From contig NZ_SSNL01000004.1 in the NCBI RefSeq assembly GCF_007004735.1, positions 558,001 to 622,000 on the forward strand: a DNA stretch of 64,000 bases. The letters run 5' to 3'. This DNA comes from Salinigranum halophilum. Its GTDB lineage: Archaea; Halobacteriota; Halobacteria; Halobacteriales; Haloferacaceae. How positions within the stretch are numbered: position 1 is the stretch's first letter; each line of letters starts with the position of its first letter. A model generated the notes under the pieces. The model was not told the origin of the DNA, ran no database searches, and saw nothing but the letters and a program-made list of their open reading frames with translations. Both the position numbers and the translations under genes were made by a program. Of the stretch, positions 25,391 to 33,527 are shown piece by piece.

Positions 25391-26542
25391 TCACCACTCG
25401 GCGACGCTCCCGTCGTCGTGCCGCCAGACGGGGTTGTGCCAGTCGACGTCGCCGGCCCGCTCTTCGACGACGTCCTCGTCGATGTCGACCCCGAGACCCG
25501 GTCCGTCCGGGAGGTCGACGTAGCCGTCGCGGTAGTCGAAGACGCCGGGTTCGACGAGGTAGTCCAGCACGTCGGAGCCCTCGTTGTAGTGGATGCCGAG
25601 GCTCTGCTCCTGGATGAGTGCGTTCTGACAGACCGCGTCGACCTGCAGGCAGGACGCCAGCGCGATGGGGCCGAGCGGACAGTGCGGCGCGAGCGCCACG
25701 TCGTACGCCTCGGCCATGTCGGCGATTTTCTTCACCTCGGTGATGCCGCCCGCGTGCGAGAGGTCGGGTTGGATGACGTCGACCGCGCCCTGTTCGAACA
25801 CCCGCTTGAAGTCCCATCGCGAGTACATCCGTTCGCCCGTCGCGATGGGTGTCGACGTGTGTGCGGCGATGTCGGTCAGGGCCTCGTTGTGTTCGGGGAG
25901 GACCGGCTCCTCGACGAACATCGGGTCCGAGGGCTCGAGCTTCGAGGCCAGCCGCTTGGCCATCGATTTGGCGACCCGGCCGTGGAAGTCGACGCCGATG
26001 TCGACGTCGGAGCCGACGCGCTCGCGCACCTCGCGGATGCGGTCGACGGCTGCCTCCACGGCTGCGGGGCTCTCGACGCGGCGGAACTCCGGGGTGGCGT
26101 TCATCTTCAGCGCGGAGAAGCCCTGGTCGACCTTCTCCGCCGCGGCGTCGCCGACGTCCGCGGGGCGGTCGCCGCCGACCCACTGGTAGACCCGCATCTT
26201 CGCCCGGACGGGCCCGCCGAGCAGGTCGTAGACGGGGGCATCGAACGCCTTCCCACGCAGGTCCCAGAGCGCCTGGTCGATGCCGGCGATGGCACTCATC
26301 AACACCGGGCCGCCCCGGTAGAACCCCCCGCGGTACATCGCTTGCCAGTGGTCCGAAACGGGGTGTGGGTCCTCGCCGAGGAGGTACGTCTCCATCAGCT
26401 CTTCGACGGCTCCGCGGACGGTGTGGGCGCGCCCCTCGACGACGGGTTCGCCCCAGCCGACGCGGCCGTCGCTCGTCTCGACGCGGAGGAACAGCCATCG
26501 CGGCGGGACCTCGTACAGGTCGTAGTCGGTGATTCGTGGCAT
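25391..26542 (-). CDS. dgoD: D-galactonate dehydratase
   Basis: A 383-residue enolase-superfamily enzyme that dehydrates D-galactonate to 2-keto-3-deoxy-galactonate. It tracks E. coli DgoD closely throughout: YRGGP(V/I)LMSAIAGIDQALWD, VDFHGRV, EEPVL, GERM(Y/F)SR-DFKRV, QPDLSHAGGITE, APHCPLGPIALA, EQS(L/M)GIHYN and the end WR(H/E)-SVAEW. Metal ligands (Asp, Glu, Glu) and the catalytic His pair in the FHGRV and APHCPLGP segments are kept. This is the bacterial DgoD rather than the archaeal gluconate dehydratase type, suggesting transfer at some stage. It lies 6 bp after the GH2 gene. Confidence 0.96.
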   Translation of the reverse strand: MPRITDYDLYEVPPRWLFLRVETSDGRVGWGEPVVEGRAHTVRGAVEELMETYLLGEDPHPVSDHWQAMYRGGFYRGGPVLMSAIAGIDQALWDLRGKAFDAPVYDLLGGPVRAKMRVYQWVGGDRPADVGDAAAEKVDQGFSALKMNATPEFRRVESPAAVEAAVDRIREVRERVGSDVDIGVDFHGRVAKSMAKRLASKLEPSDPMFVEEPVLPEHNEALTDIAAHTSTPIATGERMYSRWDFKRVFEQGAVDVIQPDLSHAGGITEVKKIADMAEAYDVALAPHCPLGPIALASCLQVDAVCQNALIQEQSLGIHYNEGSDVLDYLVEPGVFDYRDGYVDLPDGPGLGVDIDEDVVEERAGDVDWHNPVWRHDDGSVAEW

Positions 26543-26548
26543 CGGTGC

Positions 26549-29350
26549 TCACTCTGCGGTGGCTTCCCGCGCGGCGAGGTCGGCGACGAGGCGGTCGAAC
26601 AGCACCGTCGCGACCGCGTGGTCGCCGTACTGGGTGCCGAGCGGGAACGTACAGGTACACGCCGTCCCGTCGCCGAGTCGGCGGAAGGCGAGCGGCGAGC
26701 CCCAGTTGGCCATCCAGCCCTCGATGTAGCCGACGTGGACCTCGTCGGAGTCGCGGTGGAGGTCCGTCGCGACGGCGTTCGGGAAGATACCCTCGAAGGC
26801 CCAGCCGAGACGTTTCTCGCCGGTCAGGTCCTCGAGTAGCGGGCTGTTCTGGGCGTACATCGCCGACGCGAGGTTCCAGTTCTCGCCCGGCGGGAGTTCG
26901 TGGTAGCTGAAGAGGTTCGTCCGCGGGTGGAACTCGTCTCTCCCCGGCAAGAGCAGCGCCGACGCGCCGTGTTCGACGAACTCGCCGACGTGGTCGCCGA
27001 CGTGGGTGACGATGGCGACGTCCGCGGCGTCGATGTCGTCGACGACCGTGTACCGGGCACCGCGGAGGCGCTCGGCCAGCGCGTCGTCACCGACGAACAG
27101 CCGGACGTCCTGCGTCGTCGGGAGCGCCCGCGGCGCGACGACGACGTGTTCGCGGTTGGTCGCACTGCCGGCCTCGCCGTCGACGGCCAGGTCGACGGTG
27201 AGCCGCGTCGGCTCGCGACCGGCCTCGGGGACGAACGAGACGGTCCCGAGGTCGGTCGTCCCGAACGGGTCGAGCGTCGTCTCCTCGAGGCCGCTCGCGA
27301 CGACCGTCTCGCCGTCGCGAACAGTCCACTCGACTGCTGCGGCACCGCCGGTGCCGGTGTCGTTCACGACGCTGAGGTCGAACGCGAACGGTTCGCCCGC
27401 CCAGCCGACGTGTGACGCCGGCTCGGCGGTGACACAGAGCGCGTCGTTGATCTCGACGAGCCGGTCGTGGAACACCTTCTCCTCGCGCAGGTAGTCGAGG
27501 ATGCCGTTGAACTCCCACTCGAGGTCGGTCCACTCGGTGACGACGTAGCCCGCAACCTCGTCGCGGCGTCGCAGCTCCTCGATCTGGTCTTTCAGCGAGA
27601 CGAACTCGCGCCACTGCCAGGTCTCGACGGCCTCGCCGAAGTCGTCGAACATCTCGGGCAGTGCGGTGTCCGCGTACCGCTCGTCGAAGCCGGCGGGCGA
27701 CCGTCGGACGCCCGATTCGAGGTGGAGATGGTGGCTGTCGAGGTCGCCGCCGCGGAACTCCTCGGGCACGAGGAAGGGGTGGTAGAACCACGGCGGGTTC
27801 CCGTCGTACACGTCGCGGAGCCGGTCGGTGTCACAGAGACCCCAGGTCCCGAACTCCGAGACGACGATGGGCGTCTCGTGGGGGTCGGTCCACTCGGCCG
27901 CGTAGTTCTCGTGCGGATGCGTGAGGATGTGGTCGAGGTCCGCGGCCCACTCGGCCGACCGGTCCGGGCTCGCGAAGTACCGGTGGTAGTCGTTGATGTC
28001 GGTGGCGACGTGCGCCCAGCCGGAGTTGTCGCAGACGAGCCGCGTCGGGTCCCACGCCTTCGCCTCCTCGTAGAGATGCCCGAGCGTCTCTTGCTTGCCG
28101 GGGTCGTCCCAGACGTACGTCTCCTCGTGGTGGTGGCCGATGCCCCACTCCTCGTTGTAGAGGCTCCACGCGATGACCGATGGGCGGTTGTAGTCGCGCT
28201 CGACGAGGCCGCGCGCCTGCTCGCGCACCTCGTGCTTCGAGCGCTCGGTGTACCGCGCGGGGTTCGCGACCTCCTCCCAGACGAGGATGCCGAGGCGGTC
28301 GGCGGCCTCCACCCAGTCGGGGTGCGCCGGCTTGATGTGCTTGCGCAGGAGGTTGAAGCCGAGCGTCTTTGCCGTTTCTATCTCGCGCTCGAAGAGGTCG
28401 TCTTCGAACGGGCGGTACAGCGTCTTCGGGTAGTAGCCCTGGTCGAGCGCGCCGCGGATGAACAGCGGCTCGCCGTTCAGATACAGCTGCCGCCCCTCGA
28501 AGTCGACCGACCGCATCCCGAAGTAGTCCGCGTACGTGTCGACCGCGTCGGTGCCGTCGACGAGGTCGACGACGACGTCGTACAGGACGGGGTCGTCGGG
28601 ATGCCAGTAGTCGGGGTCGTCGAGTGAGAGCGTCGCGCTCGCGTGCCCCCTGTCCGGGTGCTCCGGTGTCTCGGTGACCGTGACCGGGTCGGCCGCCGCG
28701 ACGACGTCGCCGTCACGCTCGACGTGGACGCGTGCGTCGAGGGCTGTGACCGACTCGACACCGACGACGTCGACGTCGACCGTCGCACTGTCATCGTCGA
28801 GGTCTGGCGTCACGCGGACGCCGTCGACGTGTGTCTGTGGCCGCGTCTCGAGGGTGACGTCCTGCCAGACGCCGCTGACCCGCGTGTACCAGGGGTCACC
28901 CTGCTTCCCGTGGGGAATCTCGTCGATGTTCTCGGGGTCGTCGACCCGGAGCGTCACGACGTTCTCGCCGGGGTCGAGCGCCTCGGTGACGTCGACCTCG
29001 AACGGGAGATACCCACCCCGATTGCCGCCGCACTCGACGCCGTTGACCCACACGGTCGTCTCGTAGTCGACGGCGCCGAACCGGAGGCGTGCCACGTGCG
29101 TCTCGGGGAGGTCGTCGACGGTCACGCGTCGCCGGTACCAGGCGACGCCGGTGTAGTCACGGCACGATTCGAGCTCTTGCCACGCGTGGGGGACGTCGAC
29201 CGACAGACACTCGTCGTCTCGCCAGTCGTCGGTCGCGGTCCACGACTCGTCGCGCCCCCGGTCGTCGGGGTCGAGTCGGAACGTCCAGCTTCCCGCGAGG
29301 GAACGTGACGTCCGCTGTGTCGCTGTCGCCTCTCGTTGTTCGATACTCAT
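26549..29350 (-). CDS. GH2 beta-galactosidase-like glycoside hydrolase
   Basis: A 933-residue family GH2 enzyme. The sugar-binding jelly roll (about 15-170, with WVNG and RVSGVWQDV), an immunoglobulin-like sandwich (about 175-280) and the TIM barrel (about 285-640) are in the usual order. Acid/base Glu400 is in SLYNEEWG and nucleophile Glu499 in VVSEFGTWG. An extra region of about 270 residues follows, with a beta domain and a flavodoxin- or glutaminase-like segment (VFVGDDALAERLRGARYTVVDD). There is no signal peptide, so it hydrolyses imported substrate. With dgoD next, galactosides are the likely substrate, although GH2 also includes mannosidases and glucuronidases. The start ATG follows a TATA-like cattgtatgtag in the 132-bp gap. 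Confidence 0.88.
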   Translation of the reverse strand: MSIEQREATATQRTSRSLAGSWTFRLDPDDRGRDESWTATDDWRDDECLSVDVPHAWQELESCRDYTGVAWYRRRVTVDDLPETHVARLRFGAVDYETTVWVNGVECGGNRGGYLPFEVDVTEALDPGENVVTLRVDDPENIDEIPHGKQGDPWYTRVSGVWQDVTLETRPQTHVDGVRVTPDLDDDSATVDVDVVGVESVTALDARVHVERDGDVVAAADPVTVTETPEHPDRGHASATLSLDDPDYWHPDDPVLYDVVVDLVDGTDAVDTYADYFGMRSVDFEGRQLYLNGEPLFIRGALDQGYYPKTLYRPFEDDLFEREIETAKTLGFNLLRKHIKPAHPDWVEAADRLGILVWEEVANPARYTERSKHEVREQARGLVERDYNRPSVIAWSLYNEEWGIGHHHEETYVWDDPGKQETLGHLYEEAKAWDPTRLVCDNSGWAHVATDINDYHRYFASPDRSAEWAADLDHILTHPHENYAAEWTDPHETPIVVSEFGTWGLCDTDRLRDVYDGNPPWFYHPFLVPEEFRGGDLDSHHLHLESGVRRSPAGFDERYADTALPEMFDDFGEAVETWQWREFVSLKDQIEELRRRDEVAGYVVTEWTDLEWEFNGILDYLREEKVFHDRLVEINDALCVTAEPASHVGWAGEPFAFDLSVVNDTGTGGAAAVEWTVRDGETVVASGLEETTLDPFGTTDLGTVSFVPEAGREPTRLTVDLAVDGEAGSATNREHVVVAPRALPTTQDVRLFVGDDALAERLRGARYTVVDDIDAADVAIVTHVGDHVGEFVEHGASALLLPGRDEFHPRTNLFSYHELPPGENWNLASAMYAQNSPLLEDLTGEKRLGWAFEGIFPNAVATDLHRDSDEVHVGYIEGWMANWGSPLAFRRLGDGTACTCTFPLGTQYGDHAVATVLFDRLVADLAAREATAE

Positions 29351-29482
29351 TGTCTCTCCGTTATTCGTTGCATTCTCGCATTCATTGTATGTAGTTTTCT
29401 ATGCGCATCTCGAGGAGAGCCCGGTCGAGTCCGACCGCGCAGCCTCGTGCAATCGGCCGCGAGGGGCACCCGGGTGCCGCCG

Positions 29483-30250
29483 TCACCGTGTCGCGAAACT
29501 TGGGAGCGCCTCCACCTCCTCGGCCGTCGTGCGGACGATGACCTCGACGTGGTACGTGGCTGTGACGCCCGCGAACAGCAGGAGGAAGCCCACGCTGAGC
29601 CCGACCGTCGCGACGAGCAAGGCGGCGGTCACGAGGAGTAACTGCAGACCCGTCACCGGCGACCCCGCGAGCCACACGTACGACTCGCGGAGCGCGGTCC
29701 GCGGCTCGACGCCACCGGCCATCGACACGAACGTCGGAATCAACAACACCCCGACGTACAGGCCCGCGTACAACGCGACGGCGGTCAGGGCGGTGCCGAC
29801 GAGTCCGCTCGCCAGTCCGGTGAGGACGTACAGCGACGCGATGGCGACGAACGTCACGGGGAGGAACCCCAGCAGCGTCGCCGGGACGAGGTTCGTCCGA
29901 ACCGTCTCAACGACGCGTTCTCGGTCGACGCGTCCGGTCTCCCGGAGCGAGAGCACCACCGCGTACACGCCCAGGCTCGCGGGCCCCACCGTGACGAGCG
30001 GGAGCGAGCAGAGGACCCAGAGGAAACTCGCCGGGACGAGCGCCGTGCTGTGGCGGTAGACGAACTTCAGCGTAGTGACGAACGCGTTCGAGCGCCGGTC
30101 GTCGTGGTCGTCGTCGGCCTGGTCGGTGCGGGTGCCGCGGCGAAACACCGACGTCTCTGGGTCGACGACGCGCCGACTGGAGCGGGGGTCGTCGCGGTCG
30201 CCGTCGGCCCCGACGGCGCGAGACGAGCCCGCGGGGGTGCTCCCGGACAT
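29483..30250 (-). CDS. YesL/DUF624-like membrane protein
   Basis: A 255-residue integral membrane protein with a charged, disordered N-terminal 55 residues. Hydrophobic segments lie at about 72-100, 122-147, 150-175 and 200-235. The opening TLKFVYRHSTALVPASFLWVLCSLPLVTVGPA and the spacing of helices match DUF624/YesL proteins, which accompany CUT1 sugar importers in Bacillus and haloarchaea. Its role is unknown; assistance to the permease is a guess. The ATG overlaps the permease stop by one base (TAATG on the coding strand), so it is translationally coupled to the importer. Confidence 0.8.
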   Translation of the reverse strand: MSGSTPAGSSRAVGADGDRDDPRSSRRVVDPETSVFRRGTRTDQADDDHDDRRSNAFVTTLKFVYRHSTALVPASFLWVLCSLPLVTVGPASLGVYAVVLSLRETGRVDRERVVETVRTNLVPATLLGFLPVTFVAIASLYVLTGLASGLVGTALTAVALYAGLYVGVLLIPTFVSMAGGVEPRTALRESYVWLAGSPVTGLQLLLVTAALLVATVGLSVGFLLLFAGVTATYHVEVIVRTTAEEVEALPSFATR

Positions 30251-31095
30251 TATCCGGTCGTCCCCTGCATCTGCACGGCGTTCACCAGGTGTTCTTGCAG
30301 GATGAGGAAGACGACGAACAGCGGGAGGACCGCGAGGAAGGTCCCCGCCATCTCCGCACCCGGCTGGAACACCTGCGTCGGCTGCATCGTGACGATGCCG
30401 ACGGGCAGGGTGAACTGCTGTTGTCCCTGGAGCACGATGAGCGGCCAGAGGAACTGGTTCCACGTGTAGACGAACGTGTACAGCGACAGCGCAGCGATGG
30501 CCGGCTTCATGAGCGGTAACACGATCTTGTAGTAGATCTGGAACGTCGAGAAGCCGTCGAGCTTCGCAGCCTCGATGACCGAGTCCGGCAGGTCGTTGAA
30601 GAACTGCGTGAACAGGAACACGCCGATGGGCATCGCGCTGAACGGTAAGATGACCGCCAGCGGGTTGTTGATGAGCCCGAAGTCGGTGATGATGGTGTAC
30701 AGCGGCACCATGTTCGCGAACACCGGCACCATGAACGAGGCGACGATGATCGTGAACACGATGCGCTTGCCCGGCCACTCGAGTTTGGTCAGCGAGAACG
30801 CGATCATCGAGTCGAGGATGACCACGAGCACCGTCGTGGTCGCCGCGATGATGAACGTGTTGACCCCCCACTGGATGATCGGTGCGCCCGCGAGGACGGC
30901 CTCGTACCAGCGGGTCGTGAGCTCCGGGGGAATCCAGTAGGGTTGGCTCGTGAACGTGTACTGCTCGGGTTTGATCGAGGTCGACACCATGTACGCATAC
31001 GGCACGAGAAAGAGCGCCGCCGCGCCGTACAGCGCGGCGTAGACGCCGACAGAGCGGACTCGCTGGGACAGACGGTGTGACCCGACGGTGCTCAT
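30250..31095 (-). CDS. CUT1 ABC sugar importer permease (MalG/UgpE type)
   Basis: A 281-residue inner permease with six membrane helices. The cytoplasmic EAA loop reads EAAKLDGFSTFQIYYKIVLPLMKP, the contact site for the ATPase. The N-terminal STSIKPEQY and central FSLTKLEWPGKR segments are typical of MalG-type subunits. It starts within the stop of the MalF-type gene (ATGA overlap) and is coupled to the YesL-like gene. It forms the pore with its neighbour to bring an oligosaccharide into the cell. Confidence 0.94.
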   Translation of the reverse strand: MSTVGSHRLSQRVRSVGVYAALYGAAALFLVPYAYMVSTSIKPEQYTFTSQPYWIPPELTTRWYEAVLAGAPIIQWGVNTFIIAATTTVLVVILDSMIAFSLTKLEWPGKRIVFTIIVASFMVPVFANMVPLYTIITDFGLINNPLAVILPFSAMPIGVFLFTQFFNDLPDSVIEAAKLDGFSTFQIYYKIVLPLMKPAIAALSLYTFVYTWNQFLWPLIVLQGQQQFTLPVGIVTMQPTQVFQPGAEMAGTFLAVLPLFVVFLILQEHLVNAVQMQGTTG

Positions 31096-32015
31096 GCGGT
31101 GTCACCTCCGCTGACGAAGTAGTAGTTCCCCAGCGACACCGCCACCAGGACGAAGAACAGGAAGTAGCCGACAGCGGCCGCGTAGCCGAACTGCCCCTCG
31201 TTGAACGCCATCCGGAAGAGGTACATCACGAGCGTCTGGGTGGATTCACCCGGGCCACCGTTGGTCATGATGTACGCCTGGCCGAACACCTGGAACGACC
31301 AGATGAACTGGACGGTGGTGACGAAGACGATGGCCGACCGCATCTGCGGGACCGTGATGTCTTTGAACGCGCGCCAGGAGCTCGCGCCGTCGATCTTCGC
31401 CGCCTCGTACAGGCGCTCCGGCACGCTCTGGCGGGCCGCGAGCAGGATGACGAAATTGAACCCGACCGTCCACCAGATAGTCGCAATCGCGATCGCGGGC
31501 ATCGCCCAGGTGAACGAGTTCAGCCACGACGGCGGGCTCTCGATGAGGTAGCCGACGTAGTAGTTGATCGCGCCGTACTGGGGGGCGTACAGCTCCGCCC
31601 AGATGAGCGAGACGACCGAGACGGTCAGCACGTACGGGCTGAAGAAGACGGTCCGGAGGAGCCGTTTGCCCTTGACGTCGCGGTTGACGCCAAGCGCCAG
31701 CGCCAGCCCGAGGACGACGAGCGTCGGCACGGTCAGGACGACGAACACGACGGTGGCCCTGACCGACTTCCAGAAGGCCGGGTCGCTCAGCATCCGCGTG
31801 TAGTTCTCGAGGAGGATGAACTCCGATTGGGCGGGGGCGAACGCGTTCCAGTCGAAGAGGCTCATGTAGAAGCCCTTCACGAGCGGATAGAGCAAGAACA
31901 CCGAGAACAGCGCGAGGTACGGCAGCGCGAACAGGATCCCGTCGCGCGTCTCGGCGTCACTGAGGTCTATCGACTGGAGCCTGCTGCCCAACGACAGACG
32001 GTCTTCAGTTGCCAT
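31092..32015 (-). CDS. CUT1 ABC sugar importer permease (MalF/UgpA type)
   Basis: A 307-residue permease. The first helix (LPYLALFSVFLLYPLVKGFYMS) and the periplasmic-side segment with WNAFAPAQSEFILLENYTRML are standard for UgpA/MalF members of this length. The EAA motif is EAAKIDGASSWRAFKDITVPQMRS. It lacks the long P2 loop of E. coli MalF, as expected for the shorter CUT1 class. It is 6 bp after the binding-protein gene and overlaps the second permease by 4 bp. Confidence 0.94.
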   Translation of the reverse strand: MATEDRLSLGSRLQSIDLSDAETRDGILFALPYLALFSVFLLYPLVKGFYMSLFDWNAFAPAQSEFILLENYTRMLSDPAFWKSVRATVVFVVLTVPTLVVLGLALALGVNRDVKGKRLLRTVFFSPYVLTVSVVSLIWAELYAPQYGAINYYVGYLIESPPSWLNSFTWAMPAIAIATIWWTVGFNFVILLAARQSVPERLYEAAKIDGASSWRAFKDITVPQMRSAIVFVTTVQFIWSFQVFGQAYIMTNGGPGESTQTLVMYLFRMAFNEGQFGYAAAVGYFLFFVLVAVSLGNYYFVSGGDTA

Positions 32016-32021
32016 CGACGG

Positions 32022-33341
32022 TCATCCCTGGAGGTTGCTCGTGACCTGCTCCGCGGCGGTCGGGATGGCGTCGGCGGCCGCCGCCTGTCCGGAGTAGATC
32101 TGCTGGATTGCCTTGTTGACCGGCCGCTGGTAGTCCTGGTTGTTCTCCGTACTCGGCATGTAGGCGAGCGAGCCGTTCTGTGCCATCTCGTTGTACGTCG
32201 AGAGAGTCTTCTCCCAGACCGTCGCCGACTGGAGTTCGTCGGACTGCAGGACCGATGACGACGCGGGCAAGTGCCCGGCGTCCGTCCCCCAGGTGAGGCT
32301 GTTCTGCGTGAGCCACTCGGCGACCTCGGCGGCCGCCTGTGCCTTGTCCGTCCCGGCGGGGACGCCGAGCGTGTGGCTGTTGGCCCACGTGAGGTCGGTC
32401 TCCTGCCCGGGACCGACGAACGGCTTGGCCATCCCCCAGTCGAAGTCCTGCTGCTGGAGGACGCCGAAGTACCAGGTGCCGTTGATGGTCATCGCCATGT
32501 CGCCCGACCGGAACGCCTTGGTGCCGCGGTTCTCCGTCGCGTCGGCCTGGTCCCACCCCCAGTCCCCGGTGACGTTGCCGTAGAACTCACCGAGGGCGAC
32601 GCCGTCGGAGCCGCCGAACTCGGCGCTCGTCTTGTCGTCCGAGAGGAACGAGCCGCCGCGACCGCGGAGCCACGCGATGTACTGGCGGACCTGGAATCGG
32701 TTGTAGGGGTCCGGGCTGAACGCCAGGTAGTCCGTCTCGGACTCGACGGCGTTCGCCGCCTCCTGCAGTTCCGCGAACGAGGTCGGCGGGCTCTCGGGGT
32801 CGAGGCCGGCCTCCTCGAAGATGTCCTTGTTGTAGTAGAGGCCGTTCGGGTGCGTGTCGAGCGGGAGGGCGACGCGCGAGCCCTCGTACTGCGTCTGGTC
32901 CCAGATCGAGGAGACGTACGCGTCACCCGCACCGTCCGAGAGCAGGTCCCCCAGCGGCTGCATCGCCTGGACGAACCGCTGCAGTTCGGTCGTGTGGAAC
33001 ACGGCGAGGTCGGGGGCGTTCCCGCCTGTCATCGCGGTGAACAGCTTGTCGTAGTACTCGGCGAACGGCTGGCGCTGCCGTTCGACCTGAATCGAGTCGT
33101 GTTCGGCGTTGAACTGGTCCACCATCGCCTTCATCGCCTCGCCGTCACCACCGGCGAACAGCGTCCAGAACTGGAGGGTGGTCGTTCCGGAGCCGGAACT
33201 CCCGGCGGAGCTGCCGTTCCCACCGCCGCTCCCGGAGCCGCCACCACCGGTACACCCTGCGAGTCCAGCGATGCCCGCTGCACCCGCCGCCTTGATGAAC
33301 GTGCGTCTACCCGTCGAAGAGTCGCTCTGCTTGCGAGCCAT
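32022..33341 (-). CDS. CUT1 ABC sugar-binding lipoprotein
   Basis: A 439-residue extracellular solute-binding protein (family 1). A twin-arginine signal (GRRTFIKAAG) and lipobox (GLAGC) give lipid anchoring after Tat export. A Gly/Ser linker follows, then the binding domain beginning TTTLQFWTLFAGGDGEAMKAMVDQFNAEH. Conserved family segments include PDLAVFHTTELQRF, KDIFEEAGLDPESPPTSFAEL and GDMAMTINGTWYFG. I use the ATG at 33341 rather than the GTG one codon earlier, because a TATA box about 28 bp upstream makes this a leaderless start. It heads an eight-gene minus-strand operon that continues to the SDR gene. Confidence 0.94.
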   Translation of the reverse strand: MARKQSDSSTGRRTFIKAAGAAGIAGLAGCTGGGGSGSGGGNGSSAGSSGSGTTTLQFWTLFAGGDGEAMKAMVDQFNAEHDSIQVERQRQPFAEYYDKLFTAMTGGNAPDLAVFHTTELQRFVQAMQPLGDLLSDGAGDAYVSSIWDQTQYEGSRVALPLDTHPNGLYYNKDIFEEAGLDPESPPTSFAELQEAANAVESETDYLAFSPDPYNRFQVRQYIAWLRGRGGSFLSDDKTSAEFGGSDGVALGEFYGNVTGDWGWDQADATENRGTKAFRSGDMAMTINGTWYFGVLQQQDFDWGMAKPFVGPGQETDLTWANSHTLGVPAGTDKAQAAAEVAEWLTQNSLTWGTDAGHLPASSSVLQSDELQSATVWEKTLSTYNEMAQNGSLAYMPSTENNQDYQRPVNKAIQQIYSGQAAAADAIPTAAEQVTSNLQG

Positions 33342-33361
33342 CACTGACCCACTTTCGAACC

Positions 33362-33374
33362 GCGGTATATAATT
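33362..33374 (-). promoter_or_regulatory. TATA box of the sugar operon
   Basis: On the minus strand this reads caattatatacc, centred about 27 bp before the binding-protein ATG. This is the spacing for an archaeal TATA box with transcription starting at the start codon (leaderless mRNA). Confidence 0.7.
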
Positions 33375-33413
33375 GTTGTTATTGAAAGACGTGCAGACCC
33401 TCCAGCGGACGGG

Positions 33414-33434
33414 GCGCGTCCGCGCTAGACGCGC
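33414..33434. promoter_or_regulatory. inverted repeat midway between divergent promoters
   Basis: GCGCGTC (33414-33420) and GACGCGC (33428-33434) form perfect 7-bp arms with a 7-nt spacer. They lie between the two outward-facing TATA boxes of the importer genes. A candidate operator for the nearby IclR regulator, although GC-rich dyads arise easily here. Confidence 0.45.
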
Positions 33435-33483
33435 GTACGAGGCCGTCTCCGTCGGGTTTCGAACGGGTGATGCGTTCCCAATG

Positions 33484-33496
33484 AAAAATTATATAC
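33484..33496 (+). promoter_or_regulatory. TATA box of the importer ATPase gene
   Basis: aaaaattatatac lies about 38 bp before the ATPase ATG. Together with the opposite box it makes a bidirectional promoter for the ABC importer. Confidence 0.65.
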
Positions 33497-33527
33497 GTTT
33501 CCTCCGGACACGTGCAACCGGTTGACC

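Noticed and set aside
23283-25523. 746-codon plus-strand frame across the SDR and GH5-like genes
   Set aside because: Shadow frame; the opposite strand has complete catalytic motifs for both enzymes.
33522-33527. TTG start two codons before the ATPase ATG
   Set aside because: The ATG directly begins the conserved ABC fold; TTG starts are rare in haloarchaea.
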